Under the pieces are notes generated by a model. It was given only the letters and a program-made list of their open reading frames with translations. It made no database searches and was not told where the DNA came from. Shown piece by piece: positions 9,301 through 16,823 of a DNA stretch of 31,603 nucleotides (positions are counted from its first letter, which is position 1; each line of letters begins with the position of its first letter). Position numbers and translations under genes: made by a program. This DNA comes from an uncultured Bacillaceae bacterium (lineage in GTDB: Bacteria > Bacillota > Bacilli > Bacillales > Caldibacillaceae), in assembly GCA_937934645.1 (NCBI GenBank), contig CALGYZ010000009.1, positions 1 to 31,603 on the forward strand, in the 5' to 3' direction.

Positions 9301-9894
9301 GTTATCAAATAACTCTATTCTTACCGGATTACTCTCTGTTAATGGATAGATATCGATTATTCCACCGCGGATGCTGAATTCTCCCGGTGAAGAAACCATT
9401 TCTGTCCGTTCATAACCCATTTGAATCAATTTTTGGATCATGTCATCCAAATCAATTTCATCGTCAACAGAAAGCGGAATCATATGCTTTTGCCAAATGG
9501 ACTTCGGCGGCAATATTCTTCTGACTCCGGCAATCGGGGCAATGACAATTCCTTTCTCATTCCGGCATAAAAAGTTTAATGTCTCAATCCGCTGCGCCTT
9601 CAGTTCCGGACTGGCCACACCCAAGTCAGCAACCGTCAATTCATTGGCCGGGTATATATAAATATCATCTGAAACAAGCTGGGAAAGATCTTCATAAAGC
9701 TTTTGGGCCTGCAATAAGTTATAGGTGATGATCAGGAGCGGCCTGTTGAGTTTCTCATATAAAGCGGCCATAAAAACACTCCGTCCGGAATTGGACAAAC
9801 CGGCAACAAGCTGCTCTTTCAGACCTTCCTCTATCCCGCTTGTTACGGATTGAACATCATCACTTTCCGTTAAAACACGTACTAACCCCCTCAT
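6349..9894 (-). CDS. mfd: Transcription-repair coupling factor Mfd
   Basis: The 1181-residue ATP-dependent translocase is full length for the family. The UvrB-homology region occupies about residues 20-350. The RNA-polymerase-interacting CarD-like domain is at about 497-560 (VGDYVVHVNHGIGKYLGIE). The RecG-like motor has Walker A GDVGYGKTE (651-659), the DEEQ box (752-755) and the RGRVGRSNR segment. The C-terminal region is the UvrA-binding TRCF domain. Mfd releases stalled RNA polymerase and recruits UvrA to lesions in the transcribed strand; in Bacillus it also affects stationary-phase mutagenesis and catabolite repression. AGGAGG lies 6 bases before the ATG. A terminator separates it from fin. 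Confidence 0.98.
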   Translation of the reverse strand: MRGLVRVLTESDDVQSVTSGIEEGLKEQLVAGLSNSGRSVFMAALYEKLNRPLLIITYNLLQAQKLYEDLSQLVSDDIYIYPANELTVADLGVASPELKAQRIETLNFLCRNEKGIVIAPIAGVRRILPPKSIWQKHMIPLSVDDEIDLDDMIQKLIQMGYERTEMVSSPGEFSIRGGIIDIYPLTESNPVRIELFDNVIDSIRYFSIDNQRSVEKVTEVTISPASEIILEPEQYERIAARLEKELAESLKQIKEETVKEELVVQTEGEIEQLRSGQLPEQIFKYVSFAFDDSNSLLDYLDQNAIIFLDEISRISETKDNLDKEEAEWHTSLLGEGKIIHSVYLSHDIWKILHNHKLPIIYFSLFLRHIQHVNPQNILNLSSKQMQNFHGQMNVLKSELERLEKGGYTVIFLGADEHQAERMETVLGDYSIEAVTNRSGEELLPGKAQIMVGHLNTGFELPMQKIAVITEGELFNKRVKKRPARRQKLSNAERIKSYSELNVGDYVVHVNHGIGKYLGIETLEINGVHKDYMKIKYQGTDKLYVPVDQIDLVQKYVGTEGKEPKLYKLGGSEWKRVKRKVQSSVQDIAEDLIKLYAEREASVGYAFSPDTELQREFEASFPYKETEDQLRSIAEIKRDMERPRPMDRLLCGDVGYGKTEVALRAAFKAVCDGKQVAFLVPTTILAQQHYETMRERFQDYPVKIGVLSRFRTRKEQQETIKGLKNGTIDIVVGTHRLLSKDVNFHDLGLLIIDEEQRFGVTHKEKIKKLKTNIDVLTLTATPIPRTLHMSLLGVRDLSVIETPPENRFPIQTYVMEMNPVLIKEAIERELARNGQVYYVYNNIEDIERKTEEISLLVPDARIIYAHGRMTETELENVMIQFLNGEADVLVSTTIIETGVDIPNVNTLIVENADRMGLSQLYQLRGRVGRSNRVAYAYFTYRKDKILTEVAEKRLQAIKEFTELGSGFKIAMRDLAIRGTGNLLGAQQHGFIESVGFDLYSQMLKEAIEKLKGERPKEQDYPVEIDLDINAYIPDEYIRDGYQKIEMYKRFRNIKDMEDIRDLQEEMIDRYGDYPEEVGNLFKVSEIKVHAKQSGIETIKKAKDEIHILFHSSVTKEISVQRLVEVSKPFGRKVGYGMEGEKFKIVIYTKKMQDSEWLPILETLLKELPAAVEKETKADTVSQ

Positions 9895-9989
9895 GCTTTG
9901 CCTCCTCTCATGACAAAATACTCGTTTTTATGAATCTATAATATTTATCCCCCATACAGCCGGAAAGGATAACAGGTAGACCGGATGGA

Positions 9990-10022
9990 GAAAACAGAAA
10001 AATGCTTTGGATAAACCAAAGC
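9990..10022 (-). terminator. Terminator of fin
   Basis: GCTTTGG (complement of 10016-10022) pairs with CCAAAGC (complement of 10004-10010) around a 5-base loop, followed on the minus strand by ATTTTTCTGTTTT. It begins at the fin stop codon, so mfd probably has its own promoter. Confidence 0.75.
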
Positions 10023-10252
10023 TAATGGATAATGTAATCATTTTCATGGTTACTTGGATTTATTGTAAATGATTCATGGCAATTTTCGCAAATACTTTTT
10101 ACATTTACATCTCCGTTCGGTTCATACTGAAGCATATTTTCCCGTTCTTGCTCCGTTAATTTGTGGAAACCGAGTGTTTCAAAATCCACGACATTTTCTT
10201 CGATGGTACCGAGTTTGATCCCGCAATAACGGCAAAAATAGTGTACAGCCAT
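10022..10252 (-). CDS. fin: Fin, anti-sigma-F factor (YabK)
   Basis: The 76-residue small zinc-binding protein has CRYCG near the N-terminus and CENC near the C-terminus as the likely zinc ligands. B. subtilis Fin (formerly YabK) is made in the forespore, binds sigma-F and helps the switch to sigma-G. The ATG at 10250-10252 was preferred to a GTG three codons upstream: AGGGAG (10261-10266) overlaps that GTG but is 8 bases from the ATG, and the resulting 76 residues equal the B. subtilis length. It lies between pth and mfd, as usual. A sigma-F promoter is expected upstream, but I could not identify a convincing one. Confidence 0.92.
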   Translation of the reverse strand: MAVHYFCRYCGIKLGTIEENVVDFETLGFHKLTEQERENMLQYEPNGDVNVKSICENCHESFTINPSNHENDYIIH

Positions 10253-10359
10253 ATGATGCACTCCCTGATTTTTAATTCTTCTACCTTTTTATTATTTTCA
10301 ATTCAGGGATGCATTATTCGTGGAATGTAACCGGACGGGAATTGGTACCGCCGGCACTC

Positions 10360-10920
10360 TCACCTGTTATACATATTCATAACTTCCAAAAATGGTTTTT
10401 CCAGCCACATTGCTGCAGCATCTGCACTTTTTTCAATCATTTCATTGATCACCGGCTGCTCTTCCTGCGTAAATTTGCCGAGGACATGATCAACGACAGA
10501 CCGACCTTCAGGAGGACGGCTGATTCCTATGCGGATTCGTTTAAACTCTTCCGTTCCGATATGTTTTATGATCGATTTTAACCCGTTATGACCCCCTGCA
10601 CTTCCCTTAAACCGGAGGCGGATTTTTCCCACCGGTAAGTCCAGTTCGTCATAAATAACCAGTAAGTTTTCTGCAGGGATTTTGTAATAATCCATAAGGG
10701 GAGAAATCGCTTCACCGGATAAGTTCATATAAGTTAACGGTTTTAACAATATCACTTTTTTACCGTTGATCATTTCTTTTGCATATAAACCGTTGAACTT
10801 TGTTTTGTTCAGTGTAAGTCCCCACTTTTCACATAGCTTATCGATTACTTTAAATCCAACATTATGCCGGGTATCCTCATACTGTTTCCCCGGATTTCCC
10901 AAGCCGGCAATCAGTTTCAT
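10360..10920 (-). CDS. pth: Peptidyl-tRNA hydrolase (SpoVC)
   Basis: The 186-residue cytoplasmic enzyme cleaves the ester bond of peptidyl-tRNA released from stalled ribosomes. The family pattern is clear: MKLIAGLGNPGKQYEDTRHN (substrate-binding Asn and catalytic His near residue 20), then KPLTYMNLSG, VIYDELDLP (catalytic Asp) and GSAGGHNGLKSI. The start at 10918-10920 was chosen over an upstream in-frame codon because AAAAAGGAGGGG precedes it and the motif begins at residue 1. It is downstream of ctc, with a possible attenuating hairpin between (10970-11041). A temperature-sensitive B. subtilis mutation in this gene was first named spoVC. Confidence 0.97.
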   Translation of the reverse strand: MKLIAGLGNPGKQYEDTRHNVGFKVIDKLCEKWGLTLNKTKFNGLYAKEMINGKKVILLKPLTYMNLSGEAISPLMDYYKIPAENLLVIYDELDLPVGKIRLRFKGSAGGHNGLKSIIKHIGTEEFKRIRIGISRPPEGRSVVDHVLGKFTQEEQPVINEMIEKSADAAAMWLEKPFLEVMNMYNR

Positions 10921-10969
10921 CGTTCTCCCCTCCTTTTTAATCGGGACAAAAGAACTAAACAGTTGAATA

Positions 10970-11041
10970 TAAAATAAAAGACAGGCTGCCCAATATTTCA
11001 GGGTCTTTTGCAAAACAAAGACTCCTGATTATGGAACAGCC
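10970..11041 (-). terminator. Long imperfect hairpin after ctc, terminator or attenuator before pth
   Basis: On the minus strand GGCTG pairs with CAGCC at the outside, and TCAGG..GTCTTT pairs with AAAGAC..CCTGA inside, around a TTGC-containing loop. TGTCTTTTATTTTATATT follows. It fits an intrinsic terminator with internal bulges. Because pth has no other obvious promoter, partial read-through is likely. Confidence 0.55.
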
Positions 11042-11049
11042 TTCAATAC

Positions 11050-11661
11050 TTACTTTTCCCTGCCTTCCAAATTTTTAGGCATGCCCGGCTCCTGTTGTTC
11101 ACCGGTGCTAATCTCTTCTTCCTGTTTCGGGGGTAAGATTGAGGCAATTACCTCATCATCTTCATGATTGATTTGATAAGGGTGTTCGTTTCTGATATCC
11201 CCTACTGTGATGGTTTCTCCAACTTTTAAATCGGTAACGTCAATTTCTACCGCTTCCGGCAGTTCATTAGCTGGAGCGGTCACGGACAGTTCAAACATGG
11301 ACTGCTGGAGCACGCCGCCGTCTTTTACTCCAAAAGCTTCATTCATGAGGACAATCAGCACATTGGCGGTAACTTCCCTGTCCGGATCAACAGCCAGAAA
11401 ATCCACATGAATGATCTCCCTCGTTATGGGATCAACGGCATACTCCCGGACCAAGGCATGCTTTTCTTCATCTCCGATTAATATTGGAAAAATTCCGTTT
11501 CTCCCGGTTTCAGAAAGTTGTTTTTGAAACTCCCTGCCGCAAATGAAAATCGGTTTTGCCGGCAAATCTTTTCCGTAAATAACTGCCGGAATTTTTCCCT
11601 TTCTCCGTAAAGTATTTAAATTTGTTTTTTTTCGTTCTCCGGCATGCAACTTCGCAACCAT
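11050..11661 (-). CDS. ctc: Ribosomal protein bL25, CTC (general stress) type
   Basis: The 203-residue protein has an N-terminal L25 5S-rRNA-binding domain at about residues 1-90 (KLHAGERKKTNLNTLRRKGK, PAVIYGKDL) and a C-terminal TL5/CTC beta domain at about 95-185 (VTDLKVGETITVGDI), ending in a Glu-rich tail. CTC replaces L25 in Bacillus and binds the 50S subunit. In B. subtilis it is also induced by sigma-B. I see no GTTT-N13-15-GGGTAT sigma-B promoter in the 73 bases upstream, so here it may depend on read-through from glmU-prs. AGAGGTG precedes the ATG. A hairpin lies just upstream at 11684-11707. Confidence 0.95.
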   Translation of the reverse strand: MVAKLHAGERKKTNLNTLRRKGKIPAVIYGKDLPAKPIFICGREFQKQLSETGRNGIFPILIGDEEKHALVREYAVDPITREIIHVDFLAVDPDREVTANVLIVLMNEAFGVKDGGVLQQSMFELSVTAPANELPEAVEIDVTDLKVGETITVGDIRNEHPYQINHEDDEVIASILPPKQEEEISTGEQQEPGMPKNLEGREK

Positions 11662-11683
11662 TCATTGTACACCTCTTTAAATT

Positions 11684-11707
11684 GACATACTTCGTCAATA
11701 GTATGTC
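11684..11707 (-). repeat. Perfect inverted repeat in the prs-ctc gap
   Basis: GACATACT and AGTATGTC are separated by 8 bases, giving a hairpin about 10 bases upstream of the ctc ribosome binding site. There is no T-run, so it is not a standard terminator. It could protect the mRNA end or adjust ctc translation. Confidence 0.6.
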
Positions 11708-11734
11708 CAATGAATGGTAAAAATATCCATAGAC

Positions 11735-12685
11735 TTAAAATAATACACTTACTGACTTATGTTCAAACACCCGGACAATCGCTTCTCCGAGCAAAGGAGC
11801 AATGGATAATTGTTTAATTTTATCAATCCGCTGCTCTTCTTTCAGTTGGATGGAATTAGTGACGACCAGCTCTTTAATTTTCGAATGTTTAATCCGGTCA
11901 ATTGCGGGGCCTGATAACACCGGATGAGAACAACATGCATATACTTCCCGCGCTCCGTTTTCAATCAAAGCGTTGGCCGCAAGCGTAATCGTTCCGGCAG
12001 TATCAATGATATCATCGATAATAATGGCCGTTTTTCCTTCCACATTACCAACAATATTCATAACTTCAGCCACATTCGGTTTCGGTCTCCGTTTGTCAAT
12101 AATCGCAATCGGTGCTTTTAATTGATCCGCCATTTTACGGGCACGGACAACTCCCCCGTGGTCGGGAGACACAACGACAATATCTTCCAAATCTTTTGAT
12201 TTAAAATAGTCGGACAAAATCCGGACACCCATTAAATGATCGATTGGTATATCAAAGAAACCTTGGATTTGCGGTGCATGCAAATCAAGGGTAATCATCC
12301 GCGTCGCACCGGCAGTTTCCAGTAAATTGGCAACCAATTTGGCCGTAATCGGTTCACGGGAACGTGCTTTCCGGTCCTGACGGGCATATCCGTAATACGG
12401 AACAACAACGTTAATTTGTTTTGCCGAAGCTCTTTTCACAGCATCAATCATAATGAGCAGTTCCATCAAATTCTCATTAACCGGATCACTTGTCGATTGT
12501 ACAATAAAAACGTCACAGCCCCGGATACTTTCATCAATGTTAATTTGGATCTCTCCGTCACTGAACCGGCTGACTGTACACTCACCAAGGTCAACACCGA
12601 TAAAATCAGCAATTTCTTTAGCTAACTCCCGATTTGAGTTTAATGAAAATAATTTTAATTTATTGTCTGGGTAGCGGCTAGACAT
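11735..12685 (-). CDS. prs: Ribose-phosphate pyrophosphokinase (PRPP synthetase)
   Basis: The 316-residue class I PRPP synthetase makes phosphoribosyl pyrophosphate from ribose 5-phosphate and ATP, feeding purine, pyrimidine, His and Trp synthesis. Visible features: FSDGEIQINIDESIRGCDVF near the N-terminus, the flexible-loop DRKARSREPITAK, VVSPDHGG, and the PRPP-binding loop IIIDDIIDTAGTI. The ATG has GGGAGG upstream. It follows glmU by 15 bases and belongs to the same transcript. Its product is also the effector of PurR, encoded close by. Confidence 0.98.
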   Translation of the reverse strand: MSSRYPDNKLKLFSLNSNRELAKEIADFIGVDLGECTVSRFSDGEIQINIDESIRGCDVFIVQSTSDPVNENLMELLIMIDAVKRASAKQINVVVPYYGYARQDRKARSREPITAKLVANLLETAGATRMITLDLHAPQIQGFFDIPIDHLMGVRILSDYFKSKDLEDIVVVSPDHGGVVRARKMADQLKAPIAIIDKRRPKPNVAEVMNIVGNVEGKTAIIIDDIIDTAGTITLAANALIENGAREVYACCSHPVLSGPAIDRIKHSKIKELVVTNSIQLKEEQRIDKIKQLSIAPLLGEAIVRVFEHKSVSVLF

Positions 12686-12700
12686 GATGAACCTCCCTGG

Positions 12701-14074
12701 TTAGTCTTTATTCTTTAGTTTTTGAACATAATTTTCTTTATTCACTTGACGGGCGCGGGCAATGGAGAGTGCATTTTCCGGTACATCATCCGTAATCGTC
12801 GATCCGGCGGCAACATATGCATTTTCCCTTATTTCTACGGGTGCAATCAAATTTGAATTGCATCCGATGAATGCTCCGTCGTGAATAACGGTTTCATATT
12901 TATTTTTCCCGTCATAATTTACGGTGATCGTACCGCAGCCGATATTCACATCACTGCCGACTTTTGCATCACCGATGTATGTCAGGTGAGAAGCTTTGCT
13001 GCTTTTTCCGATGGAAGACTTTTTAATTTCCACAAAGTTGCCGATACGGACGTCATCCGCGATGTCTGATTGCGGACGGATATGTGCGAAAGGACCGATT
13101 TGGACGTATGAACCGATTTCACTGTCAAAAGCGGCGGAGTGCCGGATAATGGTAAAATCACCGACCTGGCAATTTTCAATTTCCGAATTCGGACCAATCG
13201 TGCAATCTTCGCCGATTTTTGTCCTTCCTTTTAATAGTGTTCCCGGATAAATCACCGTATCCCGGCCAATTTCAACCGTGGCATCAATGTATGTGTTCTC
13301 CGGATCAATAATGGTCACACCGTTTCTCATATGTTTTTCATTGATCCGCTTGCGCATAATTTTTTCCGCTTCGGCCAGTGCAACACGGTCGTTTACACCC
13401 AAAATCTCGGAAAAATCCTCCGTTTGATAAGCAGTTACAATTTCGCCTTTTTTCTTCAAAATACCGATTACATCCGGTAAATAATATTCCCCTTGTGCAT
13501 TATTGTTGGAAACTTGTTTTAACGCACGGAAAAGTGCTTGATTGTCAAAACAATAAGTACCCGCATTAATTTCTTTTATTTTTCTTTCTTCAGACGAAGC
13601 ATCTTTATGTTCTACAATTTTTTCCACATACCCTTGATCGTTTCTGATAACACGGCCGTAACCGGATGGATCATTGGCAATTGCGGTTAAAATTGTCGCT
13701 TTTGCTTTTTCTTTAATATGGTATTCCATCATATTATGAATCGTTTCCGCAGTCAGTAACGGTGTGTCACCACAAACGACAAGGGTAAGACCTTCTTCAT
13801 CCTTTAATAATTCATCAGCTTGCATAACTGCATGAGCAGTTCCCAATTGTTCTTCCTGAAGGACAAACTCACTGTCGCCTGTCAGTTCGCTTTTTACTTT
13901 CTCGGCCCCGTGCCCGACAACCGTGATCAATCTATGTACACCGACCTTTTTCAATTGATCGGCAATATGCTTGACCATCGGTTTGCCACAGACCGGATGC
14001 AAAACTTTATACAGTTTTGATTTCATCCGTGTCCCTTTTCCTGCCGCCAAAATAATCGCAAAACGTCTTGTCAT
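12701..14074 (-). CDS. glmU: Bifunctional GlmU (UDP-GlcNAc pyrophosphorylase / GlcN-1-P acetyltransferase)
   Basis: The 457-residue enzyme completes UDP-GlcNAc synthesis for peptidoglycan and teichoic acids. The N-terminal nucleotidyltransferase (1 to about 230) has LAAGKGTRMKSKLYK, QLGTAHAV and VCGDTPLLT. The C-terminal left-handed beta-helix (about 250-450) shows hexapeptide repeats and the acetyltransferase phrases HLTYIGDAKVGSDVNIGCGT and NYDGKNK. The start at 14072-14074 was preferred to an ATG ten codons upstream, since GGAGGG lies just before it and GlmU proteins start at the RFAIILAAG strand. A sigma-A-like promoter is at 14110-14138. Confidence 0.97.
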   Translation of the reverse strand: MTRRFAIILAAGKGTRMKSKLYKVLHPVCGKPMVKHIADQLKKVGVHRLITVVGHGAEKVKSELTGDSEFVLQEEQLGTAHAVMQADELLKDEEGLTLVVCGDTPLLTAETIHNMMEYHIKEKAKATILTAIANDPSGYGRVIRNDQGYVEKIVEHKDASSEERKIKEINAGTYCFDNQALFRALKQVSNNNAQGEYYLPDVIGILKKKGEIVTAYQTEDFSEILGVNDRVALAEAEKIMRKRINEKHMRNGVTIIDPENTYIDATVEIGRDTVIYPGTLLKGRTKIGEDCTIGPNSEIENCQVGDFTIIRHSAAFDSEIGSYVQIGPFAHIRPQSDIADDVRIGNFVEIKKSSIGKSSKASHLTYIGDAKVGSDVNIGCGTITVNYDGKNKYETVIHDGAFIGCNSNLIAPVEIRENAYVAAGSTITDDVPENALSIARARQVNKENYVQKLKNKD

Positions 14075-14109
14075 ACGCACCCTCCAAAAATGCTTTTTAT
14101 CCATAATTG

Positions 14110-14138
14110 AATATATCCTAAAAAAACGACCTTTTCAA
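14110..14138 (-). promoter_or_regulatory. Candidate sigma-A promoter of glmU-prs-ctc
   Basis: The minus strand carries TTGAAA (14133-14138), a 17-base spacer and TATATT (14110-14115), placed 35-65 bases before the glmU start. The rest of the gap up to 14245 shows no other clear element. Confidence 0.65.
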
Positions 14139-14244
14139 GAAACATAAGTGATATTATATAAAAATCCGGGGGTGTGGGAAATTTTACATTGGTAAAAAAA
14201 CCGAGGAAAAACAGGGGTAATTCAAATAAGGATGGAAAAAAGCA

Positions 14245-14277
14245 TAAAAAAAGAGCCTTACATTCCAGTAGGCTCTC
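14245..14277 (-). terminator. Terminator of spoVG
   Basis: AGAGCCTAC and GTAAGGCTCT form a stem around TGGAAT, followed on the minus strand by seven T. It lies about 20 bases after the spoVG stop codon. Confidence 0.88.
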
Positions 14278-14295
14278 AGTTGTTCGTGATTATTT

Positions 14296-14589
14296 TCAGG
14301 ATGCCCCTGCTTCTTCCAGTTCTACTTTTTCGGACTCTCCGGCACGATGATATTCCGCCAGTACCGCATCCTGAATTTTTCCTCTTGTCTCAGAGTTGAT
14401 CGGATGGGCGATATCTCTGAATTCTCCGTCGGGAGTGCGTTTGCTCGGCATGGCAACAAACAAGCCGTTATTTCCATCAATCACACGAACGTCATGAACG
14501 ACAAATTCATTATCAAATGTGATTGATGCAATAGCTTTCATACGCCCATCAGTATTTACTCTTCTTAATCTTACATCTGTTACTTCCAT
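14296..14589 (-). CDS. spoVG: SpoVG, RNA-binding regulator
   Basis: The 97-residue protein is nearly identical to its Bacillus counterparts (MEVTDVRLRRVNTDGRMKAI, VIDGNNGLFVAMPSKRTPDG, GKIQDAVLAEYH) and ends EEAGAS. The ATG at 14587-14589 was chosen over a GTG four codons upstream, since AAGGTGGTGG immediately precedes it. SpoVG is a small, mostly beta-sheet regulator with nucleic-acid-binding activity that affects asymmetric septation and, in other Bacillota, virulence and stress genes. A well-spaced sigma-H promoter lies upstream. Unlike in B. subtilis, no yabJ gene lies between it and purR. Confidence 0.98.
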   Translation of the reverse strand: MEVTDVRLRRVNTDGRMKAIASITFDNEFVVHDVRVIDGNNGLFVAMPSKRTPDGEFRDIAHPINSETRGKIQDAVLAEYHRAGESEKVELEEAGAS

Positions 14590-14625
14590 GTTTACCACCA
14601 CCTTAATAAAGTAGACTTACTAATA

Positions 14626-14652
14626 GGATTCTACAAATCATTTTATATTCCT
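14626..14652 (-). promoter_or_regulatory. Candidate sigma-H promoter of spoVG
   Basis: On the minus strand AGGAATA (14646-14652) and GAATCC (14626-14631) are separated by 14 bases. That equals the spacing I recall for the B. subtilis spoVG promoter (AGGATTT...GAATT), the model sigma-H promoter. The upstream side (14653-14700) is very A+T rich, as expected for an AbrB-bound UP-like region. Confidence 0.78.
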
Positions 14653-14728
14653 TCTAAAAAATAGAAAAAATTATTTTTTCTAACAATTCCACTATTCTTA
14701 CCTACCTAATTAAAATGGAGAGTACCCG

Positions 14729-15547
14729 TTATTTTAAAAAATAGTTTCCTTCCCGGACGGATATTTTTTTATTTTCCACATCAACATTGGTCAGTTTGAC
14801 AATCGATACATACTGGTCGATCAGACGCCTCTCAACCTCTTCCGATTCTACGAGTACGGCAATTCCCGCATAGGTGGCGTTAAATTCCTCCAATAAACTG
14901 ATCATTCCATTAATTGTGCCGCCTGCCTTCATGAAATCATCCACAATTAAAACTCGCGAACCTTCCTTTAAACTTTTTTTGGACAGGAGCATCGTCTGAA
15001 TTCTTTTCGTTGAACCAGAGACGTAATTGATGCTGACTGTTGATCCTTCCGTTATTTTTGCATCTCTCCTGACGATGACAACCGGAACATTCAACAGCCT
15101 GGCCGTTGCATAGGCAAGGGGAATCCCTTTCGTGGCAACGGTCATGACTGCGTCAATTTCTTCTTCACTGAATTTTGAAGCAAACATCCGTCCTACTTGA
15201 TCCATAATTTTCGGGTCCCCGACGATATCCGCTAAATATAAATATCCTCCCGGCAGGAGCCGGTCCGGTTTGGCAAGTTTTTCACATAGCTCTTTAACAA
15301 AAGGCTTAACAAGCTCATCCTTCACTTTTACAAAATATTTCACTCCGCCGCTTGCACCGGGATATGTGACTAATTTTCCAATCCCCTGCAGTTCAAATAT
15401 ATTTTTCAAAATCGCCAAATCTTCACTGATCGATGATTTGGCGGCATTATACCGTTCAGAAAAAAATGTTAAAGAAACCAATTCCCGTGGATGATTGGTT
15501 AAATAATTCGTCATATCAATAAGCCTTTCGCTTCGTTTCCAGTTCAT
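14729..15547 (-). CDS. purR: Purine operon repressor PurR
   Basis: The 272-residue protein has an N-terminal winged-helix domain at residues 1-75 (LTNYLTNHPRELVSLTFFSE, AAKSSISEDLAI) and a C-terminal phosphoribosyltransferase-like domain. The latter keeps the PRPP-binding loop LIVDDFMKAGGTINGMIS and TVATKGIPLAYATA. PurR represses purine genes at paired CGAA-containing PurBoxes, and PRPP, made by the nearby Prs, releases it. It is about 13 residues shorter at the C-terminus than B. subtilis PurR, by recall. GAGGTGAC lies before the ATG. It has its own promoter with a possible autoregulatory site (15565-15601). Confidence 0.97.
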   Translation of the reverse strand: MNWKRSERLIDMTNYLTNHPRELVSLTFFSERYNAAKSSISEDLAILKNIFELQGIGKLVTYPGASGGVKYFVKVKDELVKPFVKELCEKLAKPDRLLPGGYLYLADIVGDPKIMDQVGRMFASKFSEEEIDAVMTVATKGIPLAYATARLLNVPVVIVRRDAKITEGSTVSINYVSGSTKRIQTMLLSKKSLKEGSRVLIVDDFMKAGGTINGMISLLEEFNATYAGIAVLVESEEVERRLIDQYVSIVKLTNVDVENKKISVREGNYFLK

Positions 15548-15564
15548 TTCGTCACCTCATAAAA

Positions 15565-15601
15565 ACGAATAATATCATTATAATAATACAATAATATTCG
15601 T
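15565..15601 (-). promoter_or_regulatory. Inverted CGAA repeat upstream of purR, candidate PurBox-like operator
   Basis: ACGAATAATAT (15565-15575) and an inverted copy ending ATTCGT (through 15601) form an 11-base inverted repeat with one mismatch. Each half contains the CGAA core of PurBoxes. The cores are 27 bases apart, wider than the 16-17 typical of B. subtilis PurBox pairs, so PurR binding is a guess. The site overlaps the promoter spacer at 15583-15611. Confidence 0.45.
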
Positions 15602-15611
15602 GTTATATCAA
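15583..15611 (-). promoter_or_regulatory. Candidate sigma-A promoter of purR
   Basis: TTGATA (15606-15611) and TATTAT (15583-15588) on the minus strand have a 17-base spacer, about 35 bases upstream of the purR start codon. Confidence 0.65.
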
Positions 15612-15727
15612 GGAAACAGCGAACAACAAAAGTGAATTTACCGGAATATCCAAATATTTAAAAAATAACCGCCGCTGGCTTTTTTAAAAAAATAACAGCA
15701 AACCAGTTCGTTTCACCAGAACGGTGT

Positions 15728-16597
15728 TTAATTTACGTCATGCTGTTTTCCTAACATCCGGACGGCATACACTTGATCACAAAAACCCCTTAATCCGTTA
15801 TAGATCCGTTTCATTCTTGAATCATGCCGGATTAAAGCAAACACAGTCGGTCCGCTTCCGCTCATTAAAACCGATTCGGCACCAAACCGGATCATCGCTT
15901 CTTTTAACTGCTTTACTTCGGGATAAAGTTCGAAAGTAACGGTCTCAAGAACATTGCCCAGGTTATTGCATATGCCTTCAAAATCATGATTATGTATCGC
16001 CCGGATCATTTCTTCCGTATTAGGATGGTATATTTCATCCAACTTTAAATGTCGATACACTTCCGCTGTTGAAACACCGATATCCGGTTTTGCCAATATC
16101 ACCCAGCAGCTTGGAGGCGGAGGCAAGGGAGTGATAATTTCACCTCTTCCTTTCGCCAGTGCCGTACCTCCGTATACACAAAACGGGACATCTGATCCGA
16201 TTTCCGCACCCAGGGCAGCCAGCTCGTCCATCGGCAAATTTAAGTCCCATAACTTGTTCAAACCACGCAACACGCCGGCGGCATCACTGCTCCCGCCGCC
16301 GAGCCCCGCTGCAACGGGAATATTTTTTTCAATGGTGATGGCTACACCCTTTTGGATCCGGAAACGGTCTTTTAACATCTTCGCTGCTTTGTATGCCAAA
16401 TTTTTTTCATTATTTGGAACAAAACGGGTATGGGAATGTATAACAATTTGATCTTCGTCAAGCAATTCCAGTTCCAGCCGGTCGGCTAAATCGACGGTCG
16501 TCATGACCATTTCGAGTTCATGATATCCATCTTCGCGTTTATATAGTACATCCAATGACAAATTAATTTTTGCTGGAGCCTTTACACGAAGTTTCAA
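15728..16597 (-). CDS. ispE: 4-(cytidine 5'-diphospho)-2-C-methyl-D-erythritol kinase (IspE)
   Basis: The 289-residue GHMP kinase is a step of the non-mevalonate isoprenoid pathway, phosphorylating CDP-ME at the 2-hydroxyl. Motifs: KAPAKINLSLDV at the N-terminus, the ATP-binding glycine loop PVAAGLGGGSSDAAG, and LMSGSGPTVFAL near the C-terminus. I prefer TTG at 16595-16597 to the upstream GTGs at 16600 and 16606, because AGGTGG lies 5 bases before it and both GTGs sit on or too near that site. The result equals the B. subtilis length. The 226 bases to the divergent sspF hold the sspF promoter; no firm ispE promoter was found. Confidence 0.95.
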   Translation of the reverse strand: MKLRVKAPAKINLSLDVLYKREDGYHELEMVMTTVDLADRLELELLDEDQIVIHSHTRFVPNNEKNLAYKAAKMLKDRFRIQKGVAITIEKNIPVAAGLGGGSSDAAGVLRGLNKLWDLNLPMDELAALGAEIGSDVPFCVYGGTALAKGRGEIITPLPPPPSCWVILAKPDIGVSTAEVYRHLKLDEIYHPNTEEMIRAIHNHDFEGICNNLGNVLETVTFELYPEVKQLKEAMIRFGAESVLMSGSGPTVFALIRHDSRMKRIYNGLRGFCDQVYAVRMLGKQHDVN

Positions 16598-16763
16598 CAC
16601 GTCCACCTACTTTTAACGATGTATAATTCTGTATTATTTTATCATATTCCACAAAGACGGAAGAATCTTTCCAAAAATAATACCGGATTTTATTCTTAAA
16701 TAAAGATCATTGCCAATTTTTCATGGAAATAACCATGCTTATCTGTTTGTTATATATTCCCGG

Positions 16764-16792
16764 GAATGGTGATGCGCCGGCGGGACAAAATA
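16764..16792 (+). promoter_or_regulatory. Candidate sigma-G promoter of sspF
   Basis: GAATG (16764-16768) fits the -35 GNATR. A 17-base spacer leads to CAAAATA (16786-16792), which differs from the -10 CATNNTA at one base. It is 31 bases before the sspF ATG, the right position and type for a SASP gene. Confidence 0.65.
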
Positions 16793-16823
16793 TAAACGTC
16801 ACAGTACAGGAGGGATTGCAGCT

